Below, in pieces: positions 17,214 to 24,970 of a stretch of 64,000 nt of DNA; position 1 is the stretch's first letter, and each line of letters begins with the position of its first letter. The position numbers and the translations under genes are program-made. A model generated the notes under the pieces. It saw nothing but the letters and a program-made list of their open reading frames with translations, was not told the DNA's origin and did no database searches. The DNA is from Porphyromonas endodontalis ATCC 35406 (GTDB lineage Bacteria > Bacteroidota > Bacteroidia > Bacteroidales > Porphyromonadaceae). Where the stretch lies: NCBI RefSeq assembly GCF_000174815.1, contig NZ_ACNN01000014.1, positions 56,777 to 120,776 of the forward strand, given 5' to 3'.

Positions 17214-20200
17214 TTAGGGAATGAATACTTTGGATACCTCACCTTGGATTGCGAGTACGTAGCATCCGCTCTGAGGGAGTGTGAGGCGAATTATACTATT
17301 GCCGGGAAGCATAGTACGGGCAATGGAGTGCCCTTGGAGATCGTAGAGTGCGACCTCTTGGCTCTCTGCTGTTAGAGAAGAGAGTATAAGGGTTTCTTCT
17401 TCGAAAGCAAGTCTGTAGGCTCTATCGGCTGTAATCGTGTTATTTGACACGGGGCCATTGTCTACTACGACCTTTGTTTTTTCAAATTTCCCCATCTTTT
17501 CAAATTCGCTTTTGATGGCGTCGGTGGGCACATAGATCACGAGACCCTCTCTATCTTCAAAGGCTTTTTCTGAGAGTTTATCCACCTGGGCTGTGATCAC
17601 AACGGCTTGGAGTTTGGCACAATTGCTGAAAGCTTTGTGACGGATCTCTTTTGTGTTTTTGGGGAGCTTGATCTCGATTAGATTCTTCGATTCGGCAAAC
17701 GCATTTTCGTAGATGCCTTCAAATTTCGTGTCGAACTTCGATGGATCTAAAGGTCCTTCGACATGAATGCGCTTCATGGTGATGAATCCACTACGGAGCC
17801 CCTGGCTCTTTGTGTTGATCTCGGGGAATGAAGGGTTTGTCATAAGCACGAAGATTTCGACCTTTTCGCTGCCTTGGGGGAAGAGGGTATCGTTGAAGGT
17901 AAATACCCCATTTTGTTCTGTGTAGGCGGTTTGGGGCACCTCTACTTTCTCTGTCATTGTCTTCTGAATGTACCACTTGTAGGAGGTCTGCTCGGGTTGG
18001 TCGGTGATGCCTTGTACCATATACTCGGCAGAGAGGTCGATGGTATAGTCCTTGATCAATTCGCTAGGTATATCGTACCAATATTGGCTATATACATAGG
18101 AAGTCATGTTTTTGCGAGGAGGTAGCATCGAGAAGGGCAAGGTATTGTTGGCAATATCCAGTTCGGTTAATTCGCTTAGCTCTTTGAGGCCGACAACCTT
18201 TTCCAACCCATTGATATTTAGATTGATCTTTTTGAGTTTAGGACAGGGCGTCAGGTCGATTTCTTTGAGTTTGTTGCTCGGAGCACTGAGTACTTCGAGG
18301 GCACTCATCCCTTTCAGAACTAGTTCCTTTATATCGTTGGTCGATAGCTTAAGTTCCTGAATTTTTGTGCCGTCTTCGGGCAATGTAATGGCGTTGAGTT
18401 TACATCCTGCGAGGTCGATATGAGTGAGCTCATTGTTCTTGCTCAAGTCGATGGAGAGGAGGTCGTTGCCATTGGGGACAGCGAGCTTTTGCAACGTGAG
18501 GCAATGACTTACATCGAGGTAGGTTAGCCCAAGCACGTTGAAGAGAGAGGTGCTAAGGGTGGTAATGCTTTCACCATAGATCTTTACTTCGTGCTGGGGA
18601 GTACTCGTTTCAAAAGTGTGTTTGAGATTTTTCTGGAGACCCTGGGTTACGGTTGCTTTTTCAATGTGCGAGCCATCGCCCCAGTCAATAGATAGAGTCT
18701 CGTTTTTAGCACTGATTACGTTAATGCTTACGGTCTTATTCGCTGTAAAGAAAGAGATGGCTTCTTGGGTGAGGTCGGGGGTGTCTGTCCCTGTTCCCTC
18801 CATATCGGCCACCCAATTTTTACTCTTGAGAAGGCCCGTGTTAGAGGTGTCTGCACCAGGATTGTTCTTGATATAGATCTTCGCCTCATCGGCAGCATCT
18901 CGTTGGGGCAGTGCTTTGTAGATGGCATTGAGTTCGTCTGCCGAGAGGTTGTTGTCGTTGATAAAAACCTCTTTGAGATCCGGTGCGGTAGGGAAGGTTA
19001 TGTGTTCGAGTTCGCACTTGGGGAGCATGATCAGTTTTATTTGTCTGAGTGCGCTGAGGTCAAGCGATTGGATCTTGGTCATGCTTAGATCTAGCTCTGT
19101 AAGCAGAGGCACCTTAGAGAGATCCCAAGTTGAGAGCTTTGTTTGTGCAGCCTTGAGTGTCGTGAGTTTGGGTGTGGCGGAGAGATCGAGATTTTGGATC
19201 TTTTCCGCAAACGAGATGTCAAGGAAGGTCAGATCGGGATTGTGAGAAAGGTCGAGAGCCTCTAGGAGTACGTTGTCGTAGATGTTGAGCTGACGAAGTT
19301 TAGGCATCTTCGTGAGATCCAAAGAGGTGATCTGGCTACCGGTAAGCCAGAGGTAGTCTAGCTCGGGGGTGTTGAAGGTGATATGCTCTATATCATTGCC
19401 ATCAAGGTCGTTGATGATAAGATCTCGAAGAGCGGAAGGCATGGATAAGAGGTCTACCGTTTTCCCTCCATTGGTGCAGTCTATTTGCTTTCTACCACTA
19501 CTGTATGTGCCGGGAGCTTTTTTGACGATAGAGCCATTGCCGAGGTTAAAGGTGAGGGGGAGAGTGGTGCGTATACCCACTTTGAGCCCCTTGCTTGTGC
19601 CACTCTTTTGGTGGATTGTGACAACTTTTATACCATTGTCGCCCAAAGCGAGTTCCTTAACTTGGAAATTTTTCCATTGATCGTTGGCACTATATATGGC
19701 ACTTTTGCCGTTGGGGATGAGGAGTTCTACGCCACTACGGTTAATGCCTGCGAAGGCGGTTGCATCAACCATAGGTGCCGATGGGTTATCTATACGGAAA
19801 GAGGTGAGGGCTGTACAGTTTTCAAAGGCGGCAGCATCAATCTCCGTGAGTCCGCTTCCAAGCCATACTTCTTTGAGAGCGTTACATTGAGCAAACATTC
19901 CTTTGGAGAGTTTCGTGAAGTCGTAGGGGGTATTGATGTTCACGAGCTTGGGACAATTGGCAAAAATGTATTCGCCCAATGTTTCGATATTCGATTTGAT
20001 GAAAATCATCGAAAGCGAGCTACAGCCATCGAAAGCGTGGTTGCCGAGGTAGGTAACAGTATTGGTAAGGTAAGCGATTTCGAGGCTTTCGCATCCTTGG
20101 AATGCGTTGTCGCCGACACGAGTTGCTCCGCCTGAAAGGGTGAACTTGAGGGCTTTACATCCCCGGAAGGCATTGTCCCCCACTTCGGTAATTTTGCTAC

Positions 20201-20774
20201 TCTGTATGGTGGTTAGCGCACTACACCCCTCAAAGAACCCTTTAGCGACTTTGGAAAGTTTGGCATGAAGTTTTGCCTTGCTGAGGGAGATGCATTCGGC
20301 AAAGGCATGTTCGCCTACGGTGGTTACGCTTTCGGGGAGCTGTATGTAGGTAAGTCCACTTGCTCTAAAAGCACCATCGCCAATCTCTACGAGTTGGGAG
20401 GGGAGTAGGATGCGTTGGAGAGATTTTATCCCGGCAAATAGGGCTTTAGGAAGGCTATTAGGCTTTTCTACTTGTAATGTTTGACCGGGGTAATAGGTAG
20501 AGGTGTATCCATCTCCTCCGGTTTCGATTGTGGCCTCTCGCATATCTAAGCGACTCATTTGCGTGAGGGTACGTAGCACGCTAAGGTCGTTGGTGTTGAG
20601 CGAGCCTTTTAGGGTTAGGTCTTGAACCTCATTTTTGTTTGCTGGCAATTTGCTTGCCAACTCTCCGGCTTGAATCTCTAAGGAGAAACTTCCTCCATTC
20701 TGTGCGCATAGCAAGCTCGTCGATAGCGAGAAGAGGAATAGAGCGACAAAGAGTAAGTGAATCTTCTTTCTCAT
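17214..20774 (-). CDS. BspA-like LRR surface protein with T9SS sorting domain
   Basis: From the chosen start the protein has 1186 residues. After a signal peptide (MRKKIHLLFVALFLF, ending near LLCAQ) comes a short cap. Next are about eleven BspA-type LRR_5 repeats with the recurring phrase AFxGCxSL (residues about 100-370), then classical LRRs with the pattern L-x-x-L-D-L-S. A cap SADELNAIYKALPQR follows, then a PKD-like strand SIDWGDGSHIEKA, another LRR block and two further LRR_5 repeats. The protein ends in a CTD-like strand set (ALYDLQGHSIARTML, SGCYVLAIQGEVSKV). BspA-like proteins bind host matrix and other bacteria. The frame opens 26 codons earlier, but the promoter box at 20850-20857 overlaps that part. 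Confidence 0.85.
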   Translation of the reverse strand: MRKKIHLLFVALFLFSLSTSLLCAQNGGSFSLEIQAGELASKLPANKNEVQDLTLKGSLNTNDLSVLRTLTQMSRLDMREATIETGGDGYTSTYYPGQTLQVEKPNSLPKALFAGIKSLQRILLPSQLVEIGDGAFRASGLTYIQLPESVTTVGEHAFAECISLSKAKLHAKLSKVAKGFFEGCSALTTIQSSKITEVGDNAFRGCKALKFTLSGGATRVGDNAFQGCESLEIAYLTNTVTYLGNHAFDGCSSLSMIFIKSNIETLGEYIFANCPKLVNINTPYDFTKLSKGMFAQCNALKEVWLGSGLTEIDAAAFENCTALTSFRIDNPSAPMVDATAFAGINRSGVELLIPNGKSAIYSANDQWKNFQVKELALGDNGIKVVTIHQKSGTSKGLKVGIRTTLPLTFNLGNGSIVKKAPGTYSSGRKQIDCTNGGKTVDLLSMPSALRDLIINDLDGNDIEHITFNTPELDYLWLTGSQITSLDLTKMPKLRQLNIYDNVLLEALDLSHNPDLTFLDISFAEKIQNLDLSATPKLTTLKAAQTKLSTWDLSKVPLLTELDLSMTKIQSLDLSALRQIKLIMLPKCELEHITFPTAPDLKEVFINDNNLSADELNAIYKALPQRDAADEAKIYIKNNPGADTSNTGLLKSKNWVADMEGTGTDTPDLTQEAISFFTANKTVSINVISAKNETLSIDWGDGSHIEKATVTQGLQKNLKHTFETSTPQHEVKIYGESITTLSTSLFNVLGLTYLDVSHCLTLQKLAVPNGNDLLSIDLSKNNELTHIDLAGCKLNAITLPEDGTKIQELKLSTNDIKELVLKGMSALEVLSAPSNKLKEIDLTPCPKLKKINLNINGLEKVVGLKELSELTELDIANNTLPFSMLPPRKNMTSYVYSQYWYDIPSELIKDYTIDLSAEYMVQGITDQPEQTSYKWYIQKTMTEKVEVPQTAYTEQNGVFTFNDTLFPQGSEKVEIFVLMTNPSFPEINTKSQGLRSGFITMKRIHVEGPLDPSKFDTKFEGIYENAFAESKNLIEIKLPKNTKEIRHKAFSNCAKLQAVVITAQVDKLSEKAFEDREGLVIYVPTDAIKSEFEKMGKFEKTKVVVDNGPVSNNTITADRAYRLAFEEETLILSSLTAESQEVALYDLQGHSIARTMLPGNSIIRLTLPQSGCYVLAIQGEVSKVFIP

Positions 20775-20849
20775 AAATCCTAACATCTGTAAATAATAAA
20801 ACCTTATCGATCTTGTTTTGTGACAGGAGTCCTGCTTAAAACAATGTGC

Positions 20850-20877
20850 CAAATATACGAGTATTTTCTATGCCAAA
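20850..20877 (-). promoter_or_regulatory. Promoter of the BspA-like operon
   Basis: TATATTTG on the minus strand (20850-20857) with TTTG 16 bases further upstream. The leader to the chosen start is about 70 bases. The rest of the gap to 21128 contains no gene on either strand. Confidence 0.5.
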
Positions 20878-21086
20878 GGTTAAAATAAGTTGTTTTTTAT
20901 TGAGGATTTTATGTTGATTTGTAGCTTTGTATCCTAGGGGAGAGTCTTCTAATTCTGTCTAAATGCTTTTTTCTGTGTGCTAAAGTCTCTTTTGTCCTTA
21001 TTCGCTGTACCTCTTCTGATAGGGGTTTGGGGGATTTTATTTTACCCAATAGTAGGTAGAAGAGGACAAGGAGTCTATAATATTTG

Positions 21087-21121
21087 TATATTTGTGCTCT
21101 ATAGAAATCACAGAAAGGAGG
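21087..21121 (+). promoter_or_regulatory. -7 box and strong ribosome-binding site of the CDF gene
   Basis: TATATTTG lies at 21087-21094. AAAGGAGG at 21114-21121, seven bases before the ATG, is a near-perfect Shine-Dalgarno site, rare in Bacteroidetes, and settles the start at 21129. Confidence 0.6.
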
Positions 21122-21128
21122 ATGTAGT

Positions 21129-22115
21129 ATGGACGAACACAAACACATTCATCACGATTGTCACGAGCATCATCACGAGCACGCTCATGAGCATAAGCAC
21201 GGCGATCACCATGGGCACCACCATGCCCTCGGGCATCATCACCACTCCGCAACAGGTAATATCAAAGTCGCTTTTTGGCTTAATATCTCCTTTGCTCTCT
21301 TCGAACTCGTAGGCGGTTTCTTCACTTCTAGTATCGCGATACTCTCCGATGCCTTACACGACTTTGGGGACGCTTTGTCGCTGGGCGTCGCTTGGTATCT
21401 GCAGAAGTTGAGCGAGCGAGGGCGCGATGCCCGTTTTAGCTATGGCTATAAACGTTTTTCACTTCTAGGTGCCCTCTTTATCTCGGTGGTACTGATTGTG
21501 GGCTCTATCTTTGTCTTGACGGCGGCAGCAAAACGCCTGATCGAACCCGGAGAGCCTAAGGCCGGATGGATGCTCGTTATCGCCGTTGTTGGATTGGTTG
21601 TAAACGGAGTTGCGGCACTGAGAGTAAGCAAAGGGCATTCGTTTAATGAGCGAGCCGTAATGCTTCACCTCCTGGAGGATGTGTTGGGATGGGCTGCTGT
21701 CTTGATCGTCAGTGTGGTAATGGTTTTCGTTCACCTCCCGATTCTCGACCCTATTCTCTCTATCGCTATCTCTTGTTGGGTGCTGTTTAATGTGGTTCGC
21801 ACCCTTATTGGTACGTTCAAAGTATTCCTACAAGGTGTGCCCACGGACATAGATTTGCCGGCATTGGAGCAGGCTATTGCAGAAGTGCCTGAGGTCTTGT
21901 CTACTCACGATGTGCACCTTTGGAGTATCGATGGCGAACTACATGTGCTTACCATCCATGTGGTATTCAATCCCGAGAGCTGCGTCTCGCCTACTGAGGT
22001 GCTTGCCCTCAAAGAGCGTGTGCGTGCGATTGCCAAAGAGGCCGGAGTACAGCACGCTACCATAGAGATGGACGCTCCGGATACCCCTTGCGGTATGGAG
22101 CATTGCTGCGATTGA
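21129..22115 (+). CDS. Cation diffusion facilitator (zinc exporter type) with His-rich N-terminus
   Basis: The 328-residue inner-membrane protein exchanges protons for divalent metal (Zn, possibly Co or Cd). Its first 39 residues contain 21 histidines, a metal-sensing or metal-delivery tail. Six transmembrane helices follow. The transport site is seen as SDALHDFGDALSLG in TM2 and HLLEDVLGW in TM5, giving the H-x3-D pairs of ZitB/CzcD-like members. The cytosolic C-terminal domain contains VHLWSIDGELHVLTIHVV, the usual ferredoxin-like fold with metal ligands. The strong ribosome-binding site suggests high translation when transcribed. The next gene starts seven bases after the stop. Confidence 0.93.
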   Translation: MDEHKHIHHDCHEHHHEHAHEHKHGDHHGHHHALGHHHHSATGNIKVAFWLNISFALFELVGGFFTSSIAILSDALHDFGDALSLGVAWYLQKLSERGRDARFSYGYKRFSLLGALFISVVLIVGSIFVLTAAAKRLIEPGEPKAGWMLVIAVVGLVVNGVAALRVSKGHSFNERAVMLHLLEDVLGWAAVLIVSVVMVFVHLPILDPILSIAISCWVLFNVVRTLIGTFKVFLQGVPTDIDLPALEQAIAEVPEVLSTHDVHLWSIDGELHVLTIHVVFNPESCVSPTEVLALKERVRAIAKEAGVQHATIEMDAPDTPCGMEHCCD

Positions 22116-22122
22116 CGCCCGT

Positions 22123-22695
22123 ATGATCACCCCCATAACGCCTAGTGCAACACAGCCTTTGGAGGAAGAGGAGGAGCAAGTGGGCTTCGGTTCGCACAAT
22201 ATATACGCTCCCAACTTTTCCCTCTTTTCGGCTTTGTCTTTCTTCCCATGGCAGGAGTTCTTCGTCGCAAATGGCTTCGACGGAGAGTTCCCTGCCATTA
22301 TTTATAGTGATGATCGTGCGGAGCAACTGTACCAAGAGGTGATGGGGCAACTCGACCTGCTGGCACAAGATCCTTCGCTTCACTGCGCTCTGGGTCTAAC
22401 GTACCAGAGCGATGAGCAAAATATGGGGCAGGGATTAACCGGTTTGCTCGAGGTCGAATTGACGACCAAAACCCTGCCTGATTTCTTAACTTTTTCTGGG
22501 CAAAGTGGGACCTCTATTCTGCCCTATATTTTCCAAACAATCAGCCTGTGGGTGGCGAACGAAATACGTGGTTTCGGAGAGCCTTTCCCGCTAGTTTCTG
22601 CCACGTCTCTCGCTCCGCTTGAAATATCGGACGCCCAAGGCTACCGAGCTACCTACACCCTTCGGCTACCCTCTGTCCCCTCCGACGAGAGATAA
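22123..22695 (+). CDS. Unknown protein coupled to the CDF exporter
   Basis: The protein has 190 residues and is not recognised. It has no signal peptide or transmembrane helix and begins with a Glu-rich stretch (EEEEEQ). It is soluble, acidic and rich in aromatic residues, with phrases such as FPWQEFFVANGFDGEFPA and LEISDAQGYRATYTLRLP that suggest an alpha/beta fold. The seven-base gap to the CDF gene implies one transcript. A link to metal handling is possible by context alone. Confidence 0.7.
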   Translation: MITPITPSATQPLEEEEEQVGFGSHNIYAPNFSLFSALSFFPWQEFFVANGFDGEFPAIIYSDDRAEQLYQEVMGQLDLLAQDPSLHCALGLTYQSDEQNMGQGLTGLLEVELTTKTLPDFLTFSGQSGTSILPYIFQTISLWVANEIRGFGEPFPLVSATSLAPLEISDAQGYRATYTLRLPSVPSDER

Positions 22696-22797
22696 AAAGG
22701 CCACTAGAAGGCTATCCTCTCCTCTTCTTCCGTGGATAAAATAACTCCAAAATAATTTTCTTTTTGCCATTTGTAGTTTCGATCTTGGGTGAAAATG

Positions 22798-22828
22798 TTT
22801 GCTCATTAGTCGAATTTGTTTATATTTG
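22798..22828 (+). promoter_or_regulatory. Consensus promoter of the tandem membrane genes
   Basis: TTTG at 22798-22801, exactly 19 bases, then TATATTTG at 22821-22828. Confidence 0.78.
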
Positions 22829-22867
22829 TGCTGTAACTAAATTTGAGAGTCTCGCTAAAAAGTGCCA

Positions 22868-22907
22868 CTTCTGAGGCTGCTAACGTGCGAGGATTCTCAG
22901 CCTGAAG
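22868..22907 (+). other. Leader hairpin before the first tandem gene
   Basis: CTTC and AGGCTG (22868-22879) pair with CAGCCT and GAAG (22898-22907) around a two-base bulge. It lies in the 5' leader, 30 bases before the start codon, and is missing ahead of the second copy. Confidence 0.45.
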
Positions 22908-22908
22908 A

Positions 22909-23329
22909 AAAATAAATAGACTAAAAGAATATAGTTATGGCACAGAAGAAAATTAATTACGAGCTGCTCACTTGGACACTTCTCCCCTATCTTTTCATTG
23001 CCTCCTTGATTAGGTCCTGGTACGAAGCCTCCGCGGAAGGAGAACCGAATCTAATGGCGATAGTGGTAGGGCTCTCCACGCTTCCTATAGTCGCATTCTT
23101 GGTGATGAGGCTCTTTGCTCTTATTGCCAAGAAAAGGAAGAAAGAGGTGATTCTCCCTCGCTGGATAGACCTGTTTTTTGTCTATCTGTTGGGCTTTGCC
23201 GGGGCGTTGACGTGCTTGTCTCATTCCACACGTGCGTTCTGGGTTGCAGTACCTGTTCTGATGCTATTTGCTTGCATTTTCATGCTTATAAAAGCTTTTG
23301 TTGCTACTAGACCCGAGCCGAAAGAGTAA
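22909..23329 (+). repeat. Tandem duplication, unit 1
   Basis: This 421-bp unit recurs 497 bases later at 23406-23826. The similarity begins about 28 bases before the start codon (shared AAAATAAATAGA) and runs to the stop codon. The 76 bases between the units are unrelated. Confidence 0.85.
22937..23329 (+). CDS. Four-helix membrane protein, tandem copy 1
   Basis: The protein has 130 residues, with four predicted membrane helices (about 10-27, 40-62, 78-97, 100-122). A basic loop KKRKKEVILPRW lies between helices two and three, and the tail ATRPEPKE is hydrophilic. By the positive-inside rule the loop faces the cytosol. I recognise no family. It is one of a duplicated pair with the next gene, read from the promoter at 22798. 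Confidence 0.7.
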   Translation: MAQKKINYELLTWTLLPYLFIASLIRSWYEASAEGEPNLMAIVVGLSTLPIVAFLVMRLFALIAKKRKKEVILPRWIDLFFVYLLGFAGALTCLSHSTRAFWVAVPVLMLFACIFMLIKAFVATRPEPKE

Positions 23330-23405
23330 CCTATTAAAAATAAGGAAGATAAAGACTCAAAAGCGATTTCTTCGTCAAGTAATAAGAATACCAAAGGAGA
23401 GTAGT

Positions 23406-23826
23406 AAAATAAATAGACCAAAAGAATGTAGTTATGGCACAGAAGAAAATTAATTACGAGCTGCACACTTGGACATTTCTACCCTATTTCCTTATTATTC
23501 TCTTTATCGGTTTATGGTACAAAGACTCCGCAGAAGGCGAGCCAAACCTAATGGCGATAGTGGTGGGGCTCTCCACGATTCCTATATTCATGTTCTTGGT
23601 AGTAAGGCTCTTTGCTCTCATTGATAAGAAAAGGAAGAAAGAGGTGATTCTCCCTCGTTGGAGAGACCTGTTTTTTGTCTATGTGTTGGCCTTTGCCGGG
23701 GCGTTCGTGTGCTTGTCTTATTCCACACGTGCGTTCTGGATTGCAGTACCTGTTCTGATGGTATTTGCTTCCATTTTCATGCTTATAAAAGCCTTTATTG
23801 CTACTAGGCCCGAGCCGAAAGAGTAA
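23406..23826 (+). repeat. Tandem duplication, unit 2
   Basis: Second copy of the unit at 22909-23329, with the same start context and stop. Differences are scattered substitutions without gaps, so both reading frames have been kept intact. Confidence 0.85.
23434..23826 (+). CDS. Four-helix membrane protein, tandem copy 2
   Basis: This 130-residue paralogue has the same length as the preceding gene and is mostly identical to it. The identical parts include the N-terminus MAQKKINYEL, the loop KKRKKEVILPRW and the C-terminal ATRPEPKE. Differences cluster in the first helix (LPYFLIILFIGLWY against LPYLFIASLIRSWY) and in the third. It is probably on the same transcript and is closed by the terminator at 23849. 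Function unknown. Confidence 0.7.
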   Translation: MAQKKINYELHTWTFLPYFLIILFIGLWYKDSAEGEPNLMAIVVGLSTIPIFMFLVVRLFALIDKKRKKEVILPRWRDLFFVYVLAFAGAFVCLSYSTRAFWIAVPVLMVFASIFMLIKAFIATRPEPKE

Positions 23827-23848
23827 CCTAGTAGTATATAAATCTCTG

Positions 23849-23892
23849 AGGGTGCAGTGCGAGGCAAAGAGAGCCTCCCTGCACCCTTTTTC
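23849..23892 (+). terminator. Intrinsic terminator
   Basis: A 9-bp outer stem (AGGGTGCAG with CTGCACCCT) contains an inner GAGGC/GCCTC stem and is followed by TTTTTC. Confidence 0.88.
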
Positions 23893-24018
23893 TTGCCCAA
23901 AAGGGAAGGAAAGAGAGCGAGGCTTGAATACGCATAAGCGGAGGTGTGGCTTGCCGTTTAGCATCCTAGAGGCTAAAAGCTCCCCTAGAGGGGCAAAGTT
24001 TTCCACGTAGGTTTTTCG

Positions 24019-24026
24019 TATCTTTG
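24019..24026 (+). promoter_or_regulatory. -7 box for the GT5-domain gene
   Basis: TATCTTTG lies 27 bases ahead of the ATG at 24053, with a T-rich element near 23998-24001. Confidence 0.55.
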
Positions 24027-24052
24027 CAATAAATCAGATGAGCCTATAGCTT

Positions 24053-24865
24053 ATGGAACAGAAAAAAATACTCTACATAGCTCAGGAGATTACCCCTTAC
24101 TTAGACGAAACCCCAATGGGATCTTTTGCTCGCTTGCTCCCCCAAATCGTGCAAGAAGCAGGGGATGATGTGCGCGTTTTTATGCCTAAGTATGGAACGA
24201 TTAATGAGCGTCGCCATCAGTTGCATGAGGTGATTCGTCTTTCGGGTATCAATATCATTGTCAACGATACAGATTGTCAGTTACTCATCAAGGTGGCATC
24301 GGTACCTCAAACTCGCATCCAAGTTTACTTCATAGATAATAAGGAGTTTTTCCAACGTAAGAGCCAGTTTGGGATAGAGGAAAAGTATGGCAACGACACT
24401 GCAGAGCGCTCTATATTCTTCTTCCGAGGGGTATTTGAGGCTATCAAGAGATTGCGCTGGATCCCCGATATCATCCATTGTACGGGGTGGTTTGCCGCTC
24501 TTGCCCCCTTGTATCTGCACACGCTCTACAAAGACGACCCCGATATTGGCAAGGCTAAAGTGGTTTACACGCCCTTTGATACAGAGGTAACAGGAGATAT
24601 TACAGAGAAGCTTTTTGATATACTGGCGTTCGATAATCTCAAAGGCGATTGGGTGGCTCCGCTGCAAGGAGCCTACGACCCCGAAGCTCTCCGCCGCATT
24701 GCGATAAATTATAGCGATGGTGTGATATTGCCTGCAGAAGAGGCCGGGAAATGGACCTCTGCCAAGTATGCAAAGCAGCTCGGTAAGCCTATTTTGTCAT
24801 ATCCCGGCATGCAGAAAGAGCAGGCCGATGATTATCGCCAATTCTATAATAGCCTTTTGCAGTAA
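24053..24865 (+). CDS. Glycogen/starch synthase N-terminal (GT5) domain protein
   Basis: The 270-residue protein matches only the N-terminal catalytic half of GT5 glycogen synthases: KILYIAQEITPYLDET and GSFARLLPQIV for the ADP-glucose-side strand, FMPKYGTINERRHQLHEV, and IIHCTGWFAALAPLYL for the HxGW-type segment. The C-terminal GT1-like half with the sugar-nucleotide site is absent, so it may not be a full synthase. Single-domain relatives are common in Bacteroidetes, often beside a DUF4270 lipoprotein gene, as here. A role in glycan or glycogen metabolism is likely; catalytic competence is uncertain. Confidence 0.8.
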   Translation: MEQKKILYIAQEITPYLDETPMGSFARLLPQIVQEAGDDVRVFMPKYGTINERRHQLHEVIRLSGINIIVNDTDCQLLIKVASVPQTRIQVYFIDNKEFFQRKSQFGIEEKYGNDTAERSIFFFRGVFEAIKRLRWIPDIIHCTGWFAALAPLYLHTLYKDDPDIGKAKVVYTPFDTEVTGDITEKLFDILAFDNLKGDWVAPLQGAYDPEALRRIAINYSDGVILPAEEAGKWTSAKYAKQLGKPILSYPGMQKEQADDYRQFYNSLLQ

Positions 24866-24970
24866 GAAATATCTTATCTTAGCAGCCGAAATAGTACCCT
24901 CTCTCTGTTTCGTCCTCTCCGCTGTGGGAGAAAGTGTGGTAGGGGAGTAGGTCAGTTATCTATTATATAG

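Noticed and set aside
20021..20470. Irregular repeat array on the BspA-like gene
   Set aside because: The periodic similarity comes from LRR_5 protein repeats and not from a CRISPR or a DNA-level satellite; unit lengths vary and there are no spacers.
21129..21245. Low-complexity repeat at the start of the CDF gene
   Set aside because: The CAC/CAT-rich sequence is the coding part of the His-rich metal-binding tail, not a separate repeat element.
22145..22383. Alternative frames inside the 190-residue gene
   Set aside because: The chosen frame is seven bases from the CDF stop and has balanced composition; the alternatives are short and basic.
24053..24865. Truncated glycogen synthase pseudogene
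   Set aside because: The stop is clean, no remnant of the second half follows, and single-domain relatives are common in the phylum, so it is treated as a real gene.
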